From: Prevotellaceae bacterium UBA1716
GTDB lineage: Bacteria > Bacteroidota > Bacteroidia > Bacteroidales > Bacteroidaceae
Assembly (NCBI GenBank): GCA_002317225.1
Contig: DCIW01000234.1
Span: 1 to 15,370 of the forward strand
Length of the DNA stretch: 15,370 bases
Direction of reading: 5' to 3'
Each line of letters begins with the position of its first letter. The first letter of the stretch is position 1. The translations under genes were made by a program, and so were the position numbers. A model generated the notes under the pieces. That model was not told where the DNA came from and did not search any database. It saw only the letters and a program-made list of their open reading frames with translations. Below are positions 1 to 8,102 of the stretch, in pieces.

Positions 1-2111
1 TTATGTTCCTTGAGGAGTTTTCCGTCAAGATATACACGTTCCATCCAACCATCGTAAGTGATGTACCAAGTGTGCCATTTGCCTTCAGCATTCTTTATTG
101 CATCGGATGCACCACAACTCTCAAACGAACCATTATGGTTGATAAGGCCAGCTGCAGGATCAGTACCAAGACGGAACTCTGTAGTTGCCAAGTCATTATG
201 TGATGTAGAGAGTGATAATACCGTTGACACAGGACCCACCTTTGTAGAGAGAGTTTGTGCAATGATAGTATAAGGAGCATTATAGCGATATACTTCAGGG
301 AGAGGTTTGTCGCTGCGTAAATATTGAGTGCCATTGAAGAAAAGTGCCCATTTGCCATCCTTTACACGAGCTCGTATAGGCTTGTTTGCTTTAAAGTGGA
401 AATCGTCACATTTGATTTCCGAAATGTCTAAAGGCTTATTCTGATTATGAGCAAAAGAGGTGTTTGCAAGAGTGAAACCTGCCTTTCTCATGTTTTGACG
501 AACCTCTGTTGGCACATCCTTCTTGTGCATACCAGGATAACCGTCGTTGCTCTCCACATCAGTAGAAGGGAGCAGAGGTGCCTTCTTCCAAACCTTCACG
601 TTCCAGATGGCAGGCATGTGACCGTTCTTCTGAGTGTCAGTAATGGAGATGCGGATGTATCGAGCCTTAGTTGCGCCTTTGTCAATCATTGGCGAACCTT
701 GCATCGTATTATCAGTGCGGTCAGAATAGAGAATCCAATTCTTTGCATCGAGCGATGTCTCTATCTTATATTGATAGAAGAATGTTGGATATTCAAATTG
801 AGTCCATATTTCGTTGAAATTCTGTGCCTTGCCAAGGTCTATTTGGAGCCATTCAGGCGATTGCCTAAGTAGGTTATTGTCCCATGATGTGTGACGAGCC
901 TTCCAGAGAGTGGCGTTATTATCATCAACCGCATACTCCGGCTTGTGCATATCATCATAGTACGACGAAGCGCTGACAGCAGCCCCATAAGCCAGGTTGG
1001 CGTTTTTTATCTTTGAATTTAATTCAAAGACATTGACACCGTTGTGAGTAGGAACGATAGGGAGTATATCGCCATTTGGCGCAAAATCTATCTTATCGAT
1101 GCAAAGCTGGCGGTTGAAACCATGAACCGACTTTGCTATGTTATGGCAATGATATACTATGTAATATTTGCCATCCTGCTCAAGGATAGAGTGATGACCA
1201 GGACCATGAACAGTTCCATCCTCATTGGTCGTAAGGAGTTCGCCCTTGTATTCCCAAGGCCCCATAGGCCCCACCTTGCTTGTGGCATACTGCACTCGAT
1301 AAGTATCTGTATGGCATGAACCCGAAGAGTAGGTGAAGTAATAAATGCCATCACGCTTGAACACGAAAGGAGCCTCAAAGATATCCTTCAGTTCATCGTT
1401 GAGGAGAAGTTTCTTTTCTGTGAAAAACTCGTCCGCAGCGATTGGATAAGGGCGGTTCTCGTTCCAATAACGGGCATCTTGATACTTCTGAGCAAGGGCA
1501 GTGATGTCATAATCGCCATCCTTAAGTTTTGCTACACCACAACCGAAACCTTTATATATTCCCCAAGTGGTGAAGTATAGATATTGGCTGCCATCATCAT
1601 CCTTGAAGAGCATAGGATCAAGAGTGATGACATTATGAATAAAGCGGTCAGGAACCATCACAGCATCTTCCTTGCCGAGGATATTCTTCCAAGGACCGAT
1701 AGGAGAGTCGCTCTCGCCGATATTCACATTGCATGGTTCGCAATAGTAGTAGCGATACTTGCCGTTAGGTTGCTGCACAACATCCGGTGCCCAAACCACT
1801 TCGGTAGTAGGCCAGTTCATTACGAAGTTCTTCCAGTTGACAAAGTCCTTCGACATCCAAACCTGAGCAGGGCCATAGCCATTACCCGTACCATCAGTTG
1901 TGGCATATATATAATAGGTGTCGCCAAACTTGCGGATAGTTGGATCTGCGAAATATCCCGGAATGATAGGGTTGATATTTCCCGGAGTATTCCAAGCAGA
2001 ACCTTGTACAGGCGAAGGAGTATATTCCATTCTGCGCTGTGCATGGGATGGAGTAGGGAGGAGAGTAAATGCAGATAGGATGAATACTGAAAAGAGTGAT
2101 AGCTTTTTCAT
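1..2111 (-). CDS. Secreted GH43 family glycosidase with F5/8C (CBM32-like) and LamG-like domains, 3' end beyond window
   Basis: An open frame runs from the ATG at 2111 to the left edge without a stop (about 703 residues visible). Residues 1-24 form a signal peptide (hydrophobic FILSAFTLL, then SHA before Q25). The five-bladed GH43 fold is supported by three acidic sites: D56 in GYFADPTI (general base), D165 in LDPMLFKDDDG (pKa modulator) and E246 in FEAPFVFKRDG (general acid). HGPGHHS follows at about 305-311. From about 372 to 510 comes a discoidin-like F5/8C module (NLAYGAAVSAS; EWLQIDLGK; ARYIRISIT). From about 560 to the edge lies a concanavalin/LamG-like segment (KWHTWYITYDG, YLDGKLL). 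Family knowledge suggests an exo-acting arabinofuranosidase or xylosidase acting on plant or host glycans outside the cytoplasm; substrate cannot be read from sequence. No housekeeping promoter lies directly upstream, so it may share a transcript with the 1004-residue gene. The frame was checked by hand through the catalytic and F5/8C parts and shows no frameshift. Confidence 0.93.
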   Translation of the reverse strand, partial: MKKLSLFSVFILSAFTLLPTPSHAQRRMEYTPSPVQGSAWNTPGNINPIIPGYFADPTIRKFGDTYYIYATTDGTGNGYGPAQVWMSKDFVNWKNFVMNWPTTEVVWAPDVVQQPNGKYRYYYCEPCNVNIGESDSPIGPWKNILGKEDAVMVPDRFIHNVITLDPMLFKDDDGSQYLYFTTWGIYKGFGCGVAKLKDGDYDITALAQKYQDARYWNENRPYPIAADEFFTEKKLLLNDELKDIFEAPFVFKRDGIYYFTYSSGSCHTDTYRVQYATSKVGPMGPWEYKGELLTTNEDGTVHGPGHHSILEQDGKYYIVYHCHNIAKSVHGFNRQLCIDKIDFAPNGDILPIVPTHNGVNVFELNSKIKNANLAYGAAVSASSYYDDMHKPEYAVDDNNATLWKARHTSWDNNLLRQSPEWLQIDLGKAQNFNEIWTQFEYPTFFYQYKIETSLDAKNWILYSDRTDNTMQGSPMIDKGATKARYIRISITDTQKNGHMPAIWNVKVWKKAPLLPSTDVESNDGYPGMHKKDVPTEVRQNMRKAGFTLANTSFAHNQNKPLDISEIKCDDFHFKANKPIRARVKDGKWALFFNGTQYLRSDKPLPEVYRYNAPYTIIAQTLSTKVGPVSTVLSLSTSHNDLATTEFRLGTDPAAGLINHNGSFESCGASDAIKNAEGKWHTWYITYDGWMERVYLDGKLLKEH

Positions 2112-2122
2112 AATTGGTATTG

Positions 2123-2161
2123 AAAAAGGAGGATGCCAAAAGAGAGATTGACATCCTCCTT
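2123..2161 (-). terminator. Hairpin plus T5 just upstream of the GH43 start (intercistronic terminator or attenuator)
   Basis: A perfect 10-bp inverted repeat (AAGGAGGATG at 2126-2135, CATCCTCCTT at 2152-2161) is followed on the minus strand by a run of five T ending at 2123. The GH43 start codon lies only 11 nt farther. Any transcript entering GH43 from upstream contains this hairpin. It could reduce read-through from the 1004-residue gene or act as an attenuator. Confidence 0.6.
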
Positions 2162-2182
2162 GATAGTTAGAGGTTATTTTTG

Positions 2183-2202
2183 CTCTGCCGAGAGTGGCAG
2201 AG
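2183..2202 (-). other. Small perfect hairpin after the 1004-residue gene
   Basis: CTCTGCC at 2183-2189 and GGCAGAG at 2196-2202 form a 7-bp stem with a 6-nt loop. It starts about 22 nt past the stop codon of the upstream minus-strand gene. The minus-strand flank is A-rich rather than T-rich, so it is not a textbook intrinsic terminator. It may protect the mRNA 3' end or be the first of two tandem hairpins in this gap. Confidence 0.45.
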
Positions 2203-2224
2203 ATCTATTGTTATAGGGGGAAGA

Positions 2225-5200
2225 TTACTTGTTGATAACCTTGCGAACTGAACCGTCAGACATCTTAACGATGTTGATACCCTTCTGGAGAGTGTTCATC
2301 TTGGCACCGCTGATAGAGTAGATTGAAGCAGCAGTAGCTGAAGTAGAAGCAGAAGAGATAGCAGTTTCAGTGATGTAAGCAGTGTTACCCATAGTTACTT
2401 CGTAGAGATAAGCCTGACCGCCTACTACGAGAGCGATGCGTACAACAGAAGCAGCAGCTTCCTCAGTGTCGAGCTTGCCAATGATGTCGTCATACTTGAG
2501 TACAACCTTACCGTCCTCGAGGTAGAGAGATGCAGTAGAAGCAATCTTCTCTTCGCTCTGAGTGTAGTAACCATTCTCTGCGAGAGTGAACTCTTCTTCG
2601 AAGTTCTGAACTGTGTTGTAAGAACCTGGGCTATCTGGAACAGTTACCTGAGCAGCTTCGAGTTCTTCAGGGTCGATACCGAATGCAGCGCAAGCATCGT
2701 CGAGTGGGAGAGTGACAGTAGTAAGACCGTCAGCATCAGTTTCAGCAGTGTCGAAGTTTACGAGAAGTGATTCAGAACCAACCTGAGCAATATCACCGTC
2801 TTCACCAACTTCGCTTACATACTTAACCTTAACTACGTACTTGATGTAGTCGCCAGTTTCTTCGTTTACGAGGTAGAGGTTAGCAGTGTAGTTGTCGCCT
2901 ACAGCACGCTGACTTGGATACTGGTAGAATGTAACAATACCATTTGCATAAGATATACCGAATGAGTTAGTTCCCCAACCAGCGTTGTCAACGACAACCT
3001 GACCTTCTGGGTTTGTGTACTCAGTAGTACCATACCAGAAACCTGGAGCAGGATCACAAGTGTAATTCTTAGCCCATGCAAATGATACAGTGCCATCTTC
3101 AGCAGTTGTAGCCTTATCTGTGTAGAGAGTGAACTCTTCAGTACCAATCAAATCCTTAACCCAGTTGAGGTCGATAGATGCAGTAGTACCCCAAGCCCAA
3201 TCAGATTCGCTTGGAACAATCTGCATCTTCATAAGGTTGCTGCCAACACAAGTGTATTCTACTTCGCCACCCTGCTGTGGAGCCTTAACAGTATATTCTA
3301 CATTTACAACGTAGAAGTTCTGTCCATACTGGAAGATGAGCTGAGCTGTGCAAGTCTTGTCTTCAGTGATAGTTGTGTAGTGACCCTTCATCTGACCGAT
3401 AGAGTATTCGCCGTTAGAGAGGCTACCCTTAGCGATGAAGAATGCAGCGTTATTACCCCAGCTTTCGATCTTACCATCTTCGTTGTAGTAGTAACCGCCA
3501 GTACTTTCAGTGTGGTTGTCAGAGATTGAACCGTCCTGAGCATAAGCGAATACGTCTGCGATATCTGAAGCAGAGCAACCGAGAGCAGCGCAGATAGCTT
3601 CCATATCAACTGTGAATGCCTTAGTAACATAGCTGTCATCGATGTTTGCTGTTATAGAAACTGTACTTTCACCAACCTTAACCATAGCAGTTGGGTCGAT
3701 AGTTTCAGGATCTGTCACGTTTACATTGATAGTAAGCTTAGCAGCCTTGTCACCATTGAGGATATAGAGAACAGCGAAGTCCTTAGCACCAGCAGCCATA
3801 GTGTTCTTGTACTGACCAGTAGTGAATGAGAATGATCCGTCTGCAAACGCGATATTCTGAACATAGAATGTAGCATTAGCACCCCATGCATGAGAATAGC
3901 TCTGAGTGTAAGTAACAGTTTCGCCAGTTGCCTCATCGTAGTTAGAGTAACGGCCGAACCAAGAACCACCAGCAAGATTTGCAGGAGTGTCAAGAGTACC
4001 ACTTGGAGTGTTAGTAGTTTCCTGAGTTTCTTCGTTAGTTACCGAGTTCATCTTCTCAGTGAGAGTGATATCCTGGATATTGCTTGCCAAATCCTCAGCA
4101 GTTACACCAAGTGCTTCTGCAAGGTCTGCCATATCAACAGTTATAGTGTTGTTCTCATATTCCTTACCTGTAGTGAAATCGAGAGTAGTAGAGTATTCCT
4201 TCACAACATTAACCTTTGAGAGGTCGGTCTCAGGAGCAGGGAGAGTTGGCTCTGGAGCAGGGTTCACGTTGAGAGTGATGTCGAATTCAGCCTCGAGGCT
4301 GCCATTCTTAAGAACGAGAACCACGTTGAGAGTTGAAGCAGTGTAAACCTTCTTGAAGTAGCCAGGCATCTGACCAACCTTGCAGTAGAATTCAGCAGGC
4401 CATGATTCGCCAGTTTCTGCATTCGAACCAGCTTCGTCATAATAAAGACCAGCATACCAGCAAGAACCTTCATCACCATAACCCTGAGCGATACCGTTGG
4501 CGTTCATCCAGAATTCGTTAGTGTTACCAGTGTAAGAGTTTGAAAGACCGTCAGCAGTCTTGATGTAAACATTACCACCAGCAGCAACGAGAGCCTGAAG
4601 AGCAGCTTCGTCAGCAAGACCGAGGTCTTCGATAACCTTAGCCATGTCGAATGCCTGGTAACCGCTGTAGTAGATCTCTTCTGGGTCGCTTGTGATCGAA
4701 GCCTCATACTTGCCGCCACCTGCTTCAACGCGTGTTACGTTGAGAGAGTAGAGGTTAGTACCAGTGTTGCCTGAACGAGCGATGTAGAACTTCTCACAAT
4801 CCTGTTCGAGAGTGTAAGTGTCCACACGTGGATCGTCAGCAACGAGACGACCGTTGATGAGCTTTTCAGATGTCCAAAGAACAGAGTAACCTGCATCGCT
4901 GCTGTCGAGCACGTAGATTACGAACTGAGAGTTCTTTGTGTCTTCAGCATTGTTGAAGAAACCTGCGATTGAAACAACGTCGCCAGCCTTGAAACCACCT
5001 TCTACAGCCACCTCAATGTTGTTGCCATTGAGCTGAGATTCAGTAGTGTAACCATTAGCGAGCTGAATACAATCAACGGCATCAGTGTTCGTGTGAATCT
5101 TTACAGACTTAAATACTGTAGTTCCACCGAGAGTGATACCTTCTGGTGCTGTTGCTGTGTGCTCATAACTTACAAGCACCTTAGCGTTAGCAACCATTGC

Positions 5201-5239
5201 CACAACGAAAAGGGCAATCATTGAGTAAATTTTTCTCAT
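2225..5239 (-). CDS. Large secreted repeat protein with T9SS sorting tail (putative surface carbohydrate-binding protein)
   Basis: The 1004-residue protein starts with a signal peptide (MRKIYSMIALFVVAMVANA). Residues about 21-172 form a first all-beta module (GGFKAGDVVSIAGFF; FYIARSGNTGTNLYSLNVTR). About five diverged modules follow at 178-326, 343-508, 519-651, 660-808 and 818-950. Several open with a strand and a short helix (FDMAKVIEDLGL, VDMADLAEALGV, VDMEAICAALGC, LPLDDACAAFGI), contain Trp/Tyr-rich stretches and end in a beta strand pattern such as LTINVNV. This resembles Bacteroidetes DUF4859-type repeats, but that assignment is from memory. Residues 971-1004 (IYSISGAKMNTLQKGINIVK, then a basic end) match a Por/T9SS type A sorting domain, so export to the cell surface is inferred. 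No catalytic motif is seen. The uniform codon choice suggests strong expression. It lies 113 bp upstream of the GH43 gene on the same strand, and a glycan-binding partner role is inferred. Confidence 0.88.
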   Translation of the reverse strand: MRKIYSMIALFVVAMVANAKVLVSYEHTATAPEGITLGGTTVFKSVKIHTNTDAVDCIQLANGYTTESQLNGNNIEVAVEGGFKAGDVVSIAGFFNNAEDTKNSQFVIYVLDSSDAGYSVLWTSEKLINGRLVADDPRVDTYTLEQDCEKFYIARSGNTGTNLYSLNVTRVEAGGGKYEASITSDPEEIYYSGYQAFDMAKVIEDLGLADEAALQALVAAGGNVYIKTADGLSNSYTGNTNEFWMNANGIAQGYGDEGSCWYAGLYYDEAGSNAETGESWPAEFYCKVGQMPGYFKKVYTASTLNVVLVLKNGSLEAEFDITLNVNPAPEPTLPAPETDLSKVNVVKEYSTTLDFTTGKEYENNTITVDMADLAEALGVTAEDLASNIQDITLTEKMNSVTNEETQETTNTPSGTLDTPANLAGGSWFGRYSNYDEATGETVTYTQSYSHAWGANATFYVQNIAFADGSFSFTTGQYKNTMAAGAKDFAVLYILNGDKAAKLTINVNVTDPETIDPTAMVKVGESTVSITANIDDSYVTKAFTVDMEAICAALGCSASDIADVFAYAQDGSISDNHTESTGGYYYNEDGKIESWGNNAAFFIAKGSLSNGEYSIGQMKGHYTTITEDKTCTAQLIFQYGQNFYVVNVEYTVKAPQQGGEVEYTCVGSNLMKMQIVPSESDWAWGTTASIDLNWVKDLIGTEEFTLYTDKATTAEDGTVSFAWAKNYTCDPAPGFWYGTTEYTNPEGQVVVDNAGWGTNSFGISYANGIVTFYQYPSQRAVGDNYTANLYLVNEETGDYIKYVVKVKYVSEVGEDGDIAQVGSESLLVNFDTAETDADGLTTVTLPLDDACAAFGIDPEELEAAQVTVPDSPGSYNTVQNFEEEFTLAENGYYTQSEEKIASTASLYLEDGKVVLKYDDIIGKLDTEEAAASVVRIALVVGGQAYLYEVTMGNTAYITETAISSASTSATAASIYSISGAKMNTLQKGINIVKMSDGSVRKVINK

Positions 5240-5299
5240 AGAGCTAAATAAAATAGGTTAGTAATAAATTTGTTTATAGTTTGATTTTACTCATTTGAC

Positions 5300-5322
5300 A
5301 CCCACTATACCGAAAAGTGGGT
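5300..5322 (-). promoter_or_regulatory. 7-bp inverted repeat in the leader/promoter region of the repeat-protein gene
   Basis: ACCCACT at 5300-5306 and AGTGGGT at 5316-5322 form a perfect inverted repeat with a 9-nt spacer, 61 bp upstream of the start codon at 5239. It could be an operator or an mRNA stem. No T tract follows on the minus strand, so it is not a terminator for the upstream gene. Confidence 0.35.
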
Positions 5323-5410
5323 AAAAAGTTTGTACTATTTTTTGAAAAAAAATGTGCGACCTATACGATTAGAACTCCGTTCTTTTTTTTTTAGAACGCT
5401 ACGCTCAAAT

Positions 5411-5446
5411 TTTACTGCAATGTTTACTGCAATGTTTACTGCAATT
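5411..5446. repeat. Tandem array, 12-bp unit x 3
   Basis: The unit TTTACTGCAATG occurs at 5411-5422 and 5423-5434, and as TTTACTGCAATT at 5435-5446. The copies are contiguous and differ only in the last base. Confidence 0.95.
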
Positions 5447-5450
5447 TTAT

Positions 5451-5490
5451 ATTGAAGTTAAATTGAAGTTAAATTGAAGTTAAATTGAAG
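5451..5490. repeat. Tandem array, 11-bp unit x 3.6
   Basis: The unit ATTGAAGTTAA occurs at 5451-5461, 5462-5472 and 5473-5483, with a partial fourth copy (ATTGAAG) at 5484-5490. It starts 4 bp after the 12-bp array and is a different sequence. Confidence 0.95.
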
Positions 5491-5551
5491 CCTCATTTGA
5501 GGAGCGATAGCGACGTTCAATATAATCAACCGTACAGGTTGAACTATTATC

Positions 5552-6685
5552 TCACCCCACAATCCACTTGCTCTTTGGCAGATAACTGAGCACCTTGATG
5601 AGAGCGTAAGCAGTGATGATCGTGAGGATTCCGATGGAGAGAATCTTGCATGGAGCAGGCCATGAGAGACCGACAAACACATTCTCGTAGAACCATGTCA
5701 GGAACATGATGTGGCAGAGATAAACGCCGTAACTCAGTCGCGAATAGTCCTTCACTATTGCAGGCAACGACTTAGGCTTCAATCGGAACAAGAGCAGGAA
5801 GATGCCGAGCGTCATCATGCCCACCGTGATGGTGTCGAAGTTCCATGTGAGTTCGTAGAATGGGAAGTACGACTCGTAGTTTTCAGCAGTAGGGATGTAA
5901 TTGTGAATCATCCACATCACACCACCGCACGCACCGGCATAACCCACGATGGTGAGCAGCCAACCCGGCATTGCAAAACCCTTTTCAGCATCGTACAAGA
6001 ACTTTCTTGCATAAGCACCGGCAAGCAGATAACCGAGGAAACCACTAAAATAATATAAGGTGTAATTTGGGTTCCAACTGCATTCGCCCCAAATCTCAGG
6101 CCACTTCAGACGGATGAGCGGTGCGCACATACTCACGATCCACAGACCGAGGAACACCTGCATCTCCCTTTTCGAAGCCCTTTCCACCCAAGGCGAAATG
6201 ACAGGGATAAACAAGTAGATGCCGATGATCATATACACATACCACATGTGTCCGATGCGAGGGTTGAAGTTGACGAACAAGTAAGCAGCATTCTCAGCAA
6301 AGCTGTTCACATAGTCGCCAAAGCCGTCAAACCCCTCGTTCCACTTGCACGCAGTGTAAACCGAATAAACCAACGTCCATACGATGTAAGGCACCAGCAC
6401 ACGACTTGCACGCTTCATGTAGAACTCCTTCATGCCCATTCCCGCCTTCATCGGCAGGAGCAGGAAACCCGAAATCATCACGAAGAGCGGCACACTCGTT
6501 CTGCACGCCGTACCTATGATGGTAGCCCATGTCGCCTCACTCCTCCATGCCTCCATGTCGAGCCCCTCGAAGCCGTCAGCATAGAAATTCGAGATGTAGT
6601 AGCACTCGCACGAATGCACAACCAGCACCATGCAGCAAGCGATGCATCTGAGTATGTCTATTCCGTCGAAATGTTGATTCTTCAT
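5552..6685 (-). CDS. Acyltransferase family 3 integral membrane protein (OafA/YiaH-like)
   Basis: The 377-residue protein has about ten hydrophobic segments and the hallmarks of acyltransferase family 3 (PF01757). These are an N-terminal FDGIDILRCIA followed by MVLVVHS with H24, the conserved putative catalytic His; RTSVPLFVMISGFLLLPM at about 62-79; and a membrane-rich remainder with HMWYVYMIIGIYLFIPVIS. Members move acetyl or other acyl groups across or at the cytoplasmic membrane onto surface polysaccharides, O-antigen or peptidoglycan; the acceptor here is unknown. Length is typical for the single-domain (no SGNH) form. A Bacteroidetes promoter ends 33 bp upstream, so it is probably its own transcription unit. 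The divergent plus-strand block beginning near 7005 is not obviously related in function. Confidence 0.9.
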   Translation of the reverse strand: MKNQHFDGIDILRCIACCMVLVVHSCECYYISNFYADGFEGLDMEAWRSEATWATIIGTACRTSVPLFVMISGFLLLPMKAGMGMKEFYMKRASRVLVPYIVWTLVYSVYTACKWNEGFDGFGDYVNSFAENAAYLFVNFNPRIGHMWYVYMIIGIYLFIPVISPWVERASKREMQVFLGLWIVSMCAPLIRLKWPEIWGECSWNPNYTLYYFSGFLGYLLAGAYARKFLYDAEKGFAMPGWLLTIVGYAGACGGVMWMIHNYIPTAENYESYFPFYELTWNFDTITVGMMTLGIFLLLFRLKPKSLPAIVKDYSRLSYGVYLCHIMFLTWFYENVFVGLSWPAPCKILSIGILTIITAYALIKVLSYLPKSKWIVG

Positions 6686-6717
6686 GGGTGGTTCTGATTA
6701 GTGTTAGATTTTACGTT

Positions 6718-6750
6718 GCAAAGATAATAATATTATTTTGATTTGGCAAG
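6718..6750 (-). promoter_or_regulatory. Bacteroidetes housekeeping promoter for the acyltransferase gene
   Basis: On the minus strand, CTTG (6750-6747) and TATCTTTGC (6726-6718) are separated by 20 bp, matching the Bacteroidetes -33 / -7 pattern (TTTG, 19-21 bp, TAnnTTTG). Transcription would start near 6711, about 25 nt upstream of the ATG. Confidence 0.75.
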
Positions 6751-6941
6751 AGGAAGGAGGGGAAAAATGATGGGGGTAGCGAAAGATGATGATTTGGGTG
6801 GTTAATTGTGTGGTTGGTTATTTGAATGTTTGTAGAGTGATAACGGGTGTGTATTTTGTGTTAAAATGTGAGATTATGCACACGTTACCCCTCAAAACAG
6901 TCCATTTTATGCTTTTTCATTAATAAATGTCGTGTAAACGC

Positions 6942-6971
6942 TTGCGATTGCCATAAAATTTCTTATCTTTG
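6942..6971 (+). promoter_or_regulatory. Bacteroidetes housekeeping promoter for the XRE/ImmA operon
   Basis: TTG at 6942-6944, a 19-bp spacer and TATCTTTG at 6964-6971 fit the Bacteroidetes consensus. Predicted transcription starts near 6978, which favours an ATG start at 7005 or 7011 for the first gene. Confidence 0.78.
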
Positions 6972-7004
6972 CACACAAATTGGTATGGATTTATATAATT
7001 GGTT

Positions 7005-8099
7005 ATGGTAATGTATAATGAAAAGAAGACGCGCGAGGCATTTGCAATACGTTTGCAGAATGCTCGAAAAATGCGTGGTCTATCTATTAAAGAATTGGCA
7101 AAACGCCTTGAAGGAGCCGTTTCTGCCACTGGTCTCGACAAGTACGAGAAGGGTTTGATGTTCCCACAATCATCAGCCACCCTTATCGCGTTGTCGCAGG
7201 TGCTCCAAATCCCAATAGGTGATCTTTTACGTCCAATTACTATGGAAATAGACACCAATAAGTTTGAGTTCCGCAAGCGTGCGAAACTTACCAAGACTGA
7301 AAAGGAACGAATCCTCCTTGTGGTAAAGAGCAAGATAGAAAAGTACCATGAAGTGGAGCAGATGCTCAATATGAAGGTGAAACATGACATCGACCTTTCG
7401 GATATGCAGATCTCTACTTCTGCTGATGCACGTTTGGCTGCAATCAAAGTTCGCAAACAGTGGAATCTTGGTTCTGCCCCAATCAACAATCCTTTCGTCC
7501 TCCTGGAAAACCACGGAGTGATGGTCATTGAGGTTGACGAACCTTCGAAGCTTTTCGATGGCACAAGCGGTAGTTTTGAAGGTACACCTATTATAATAAT
7601 AAATAAGGGCAATTTTGACATCAACAATCCTATCGAAGAGCGTCGTCGCTTCACTACCTTCCACGAGTATGGCCATCAGGTGCTTAATATTCCAGAAGGC
7701 GTCGATAAGGAGGCCATGTGCGATGTGTTTGCCAACGAGATGCTGATTCCTTCAGATGTGTTCATTGCAGCGATTGGTGAGACTCGCAAGTCGATTTACC
7801 CTATCGAGATGAAGACCTTGCAGAAGGAGTATGGTATCAGCATTCGCGCCTTGATGATGAAGGCAAAGCAACTTGAAATCATTACCCCTAACTACTATCA
7901 GTGGTTTAATATCAAGTTGAACAAGTTTCCTGACTTGAAGGCTTACACGGACAAGTGCGAGACTGAGGTAGCGCACACCATCCGATTTGAGCAGATGATA
8001 TACAGGGCACTTGGTACAGAAGTGATTACAGGCTCTAAGGCTGCCGAACTTCTCGGCATCACTGAGTCGGAACTTAATAACAACATAAATTTCGCATAG
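7005..8099 (+). CDS. XRE-family HTH regulator fused to ImmA/IrrE (COG2856/DUF955) metallopeptidase domain
   Basis: Residues about 11-75 form an XRE helix-turn-helix (RLQNARKMRGLSIKELAKRL, then LDKYEKGLMFPQSSATLIAL). A linker follows, then a zinc-peptidase-like domain from about 140. It has HEYGH (220-224 counted from the ATG at 7005), with the third ligand probably the Glu in EAMCDVFANEMLIP. Proteins of this architecture repress their own operons. In ICEBs1 ImmA and Deinococcus IrrE the peptidase cleaves a repressor to induce a response. COG2856-XRE proteins are also predicted antitoxin partners in comparative genomics. The PIN gene begins 3 nt after the stop, so the two are co-transcribed. 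ATG 7005 was chosen over a TTG at 6999; ATG 7011 is equally possible. Whether it is an active protease or only an antitoxin-like binder cannot be told from sequence, though the zinc motif is intact. Confidence 0.9.
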   Translation: MVMYNEKKTREAFAIRLQNARKMRGLSIKELAKRLEGAVSATGLDKYEKGLMFPQSSATLIALSQVLQIPIGDLLRPITMEIDTNKFEFRKRAKLTKTEKERILLVVKSKIEKYHEVEQMLNMKVKHDIDLSDMQISTSADARLAAIKVRKQWNLGSAPINNPFVLLENHGVMVIEVDEPSKLFDGTSGSFEGTPIIIINKGNFDINNPIEERRRFTTFHEYGHQVLNIPEGVDKEAMCDVFANEMLIPSDVFIAAIGETRKSIYPIEMKTLQKEYGISIRALMMKAKQLEIITPNYYQWFNIKLNKFPDLKAYTDKCETEVAHTIRFEQMIYRALGTEVITGSKAAELLGITESELNNNINFA

Positions 8100-8102
8100 C
8101 CT

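Larger units (their letters stand above)
5240..5551. other. Non-coding gap between the acyltransferase and the repeat-protein gene
   Basis: No gene is supported here. The part nearest 5239 is the minus-strand leader of the repeat-protein gene; it contains a hairpin but no clear TAnnTTTG promoter element. The middle holds AGAAC/GTTCT inversions around a T10 run (5371-5397), then two tandem arrays. The right end, after the acyltransferase stop, has two small hairpin-forming inversions, one in CCTCATTTGAGG (5491-5502) and one around TCAACC/GGTTGA (about 5525-5542). Confidence 0.75.
6686..7004. other. Divergent intergenic region
   Basis: It separates the minus-strand acyltransferase from the plus-strand XRE gene. 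One promoter lies at each end (6718-6750 minus, 6942-6971 plus). The about 190 bp between them is AT-rich; no open frame, clear repeat or strong hairpin was seen by eye. An operator for the XRE regulator would be expected near 6930-6970, but only the weak short inversion CGTgtaaACG (6931-6940) is visible. Confidence 0.65.

Noticed and set aside
1584..2078. Plus-strand open frame of 164 codons within the GH43 region
   Set aside because: The minus strand encodes the GH43 catalytic motifs across the same bases; the plus-strand translation has no recognisable domain.
5371..5397. AGAAC/GTTCT inversion with T10 as a terminator
   Set aside because: The T run is on the plus strand, where no upstream gene needs a terminator; the stem is only 5 bp. 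On the minus strand it would be an A run.
6248..6697. Plus-strand open frame of 149 codons opposite the acyltransferase
   Set aside because: It covers the acyltransferase start and conserved His region on the other strand; the translation is His/Arg-rich, typical of an antisense shadow.
6874..6882. Single DnaA-box-like TTATGCACA
   Set aside because: One isolated 9-mer in an AT-rich intergenic region is expected by chance; no cluster or adjoining origin features.
6920..7654. Minus-strand open frame of 244 codons opposite the XRE/ImmA gene
   Set aside because: It lies antisense to a gene with clear HTH and HEYGH motifs, has a Ser/Arg-rich low-order translation and overlaps the plus-strand promoter.
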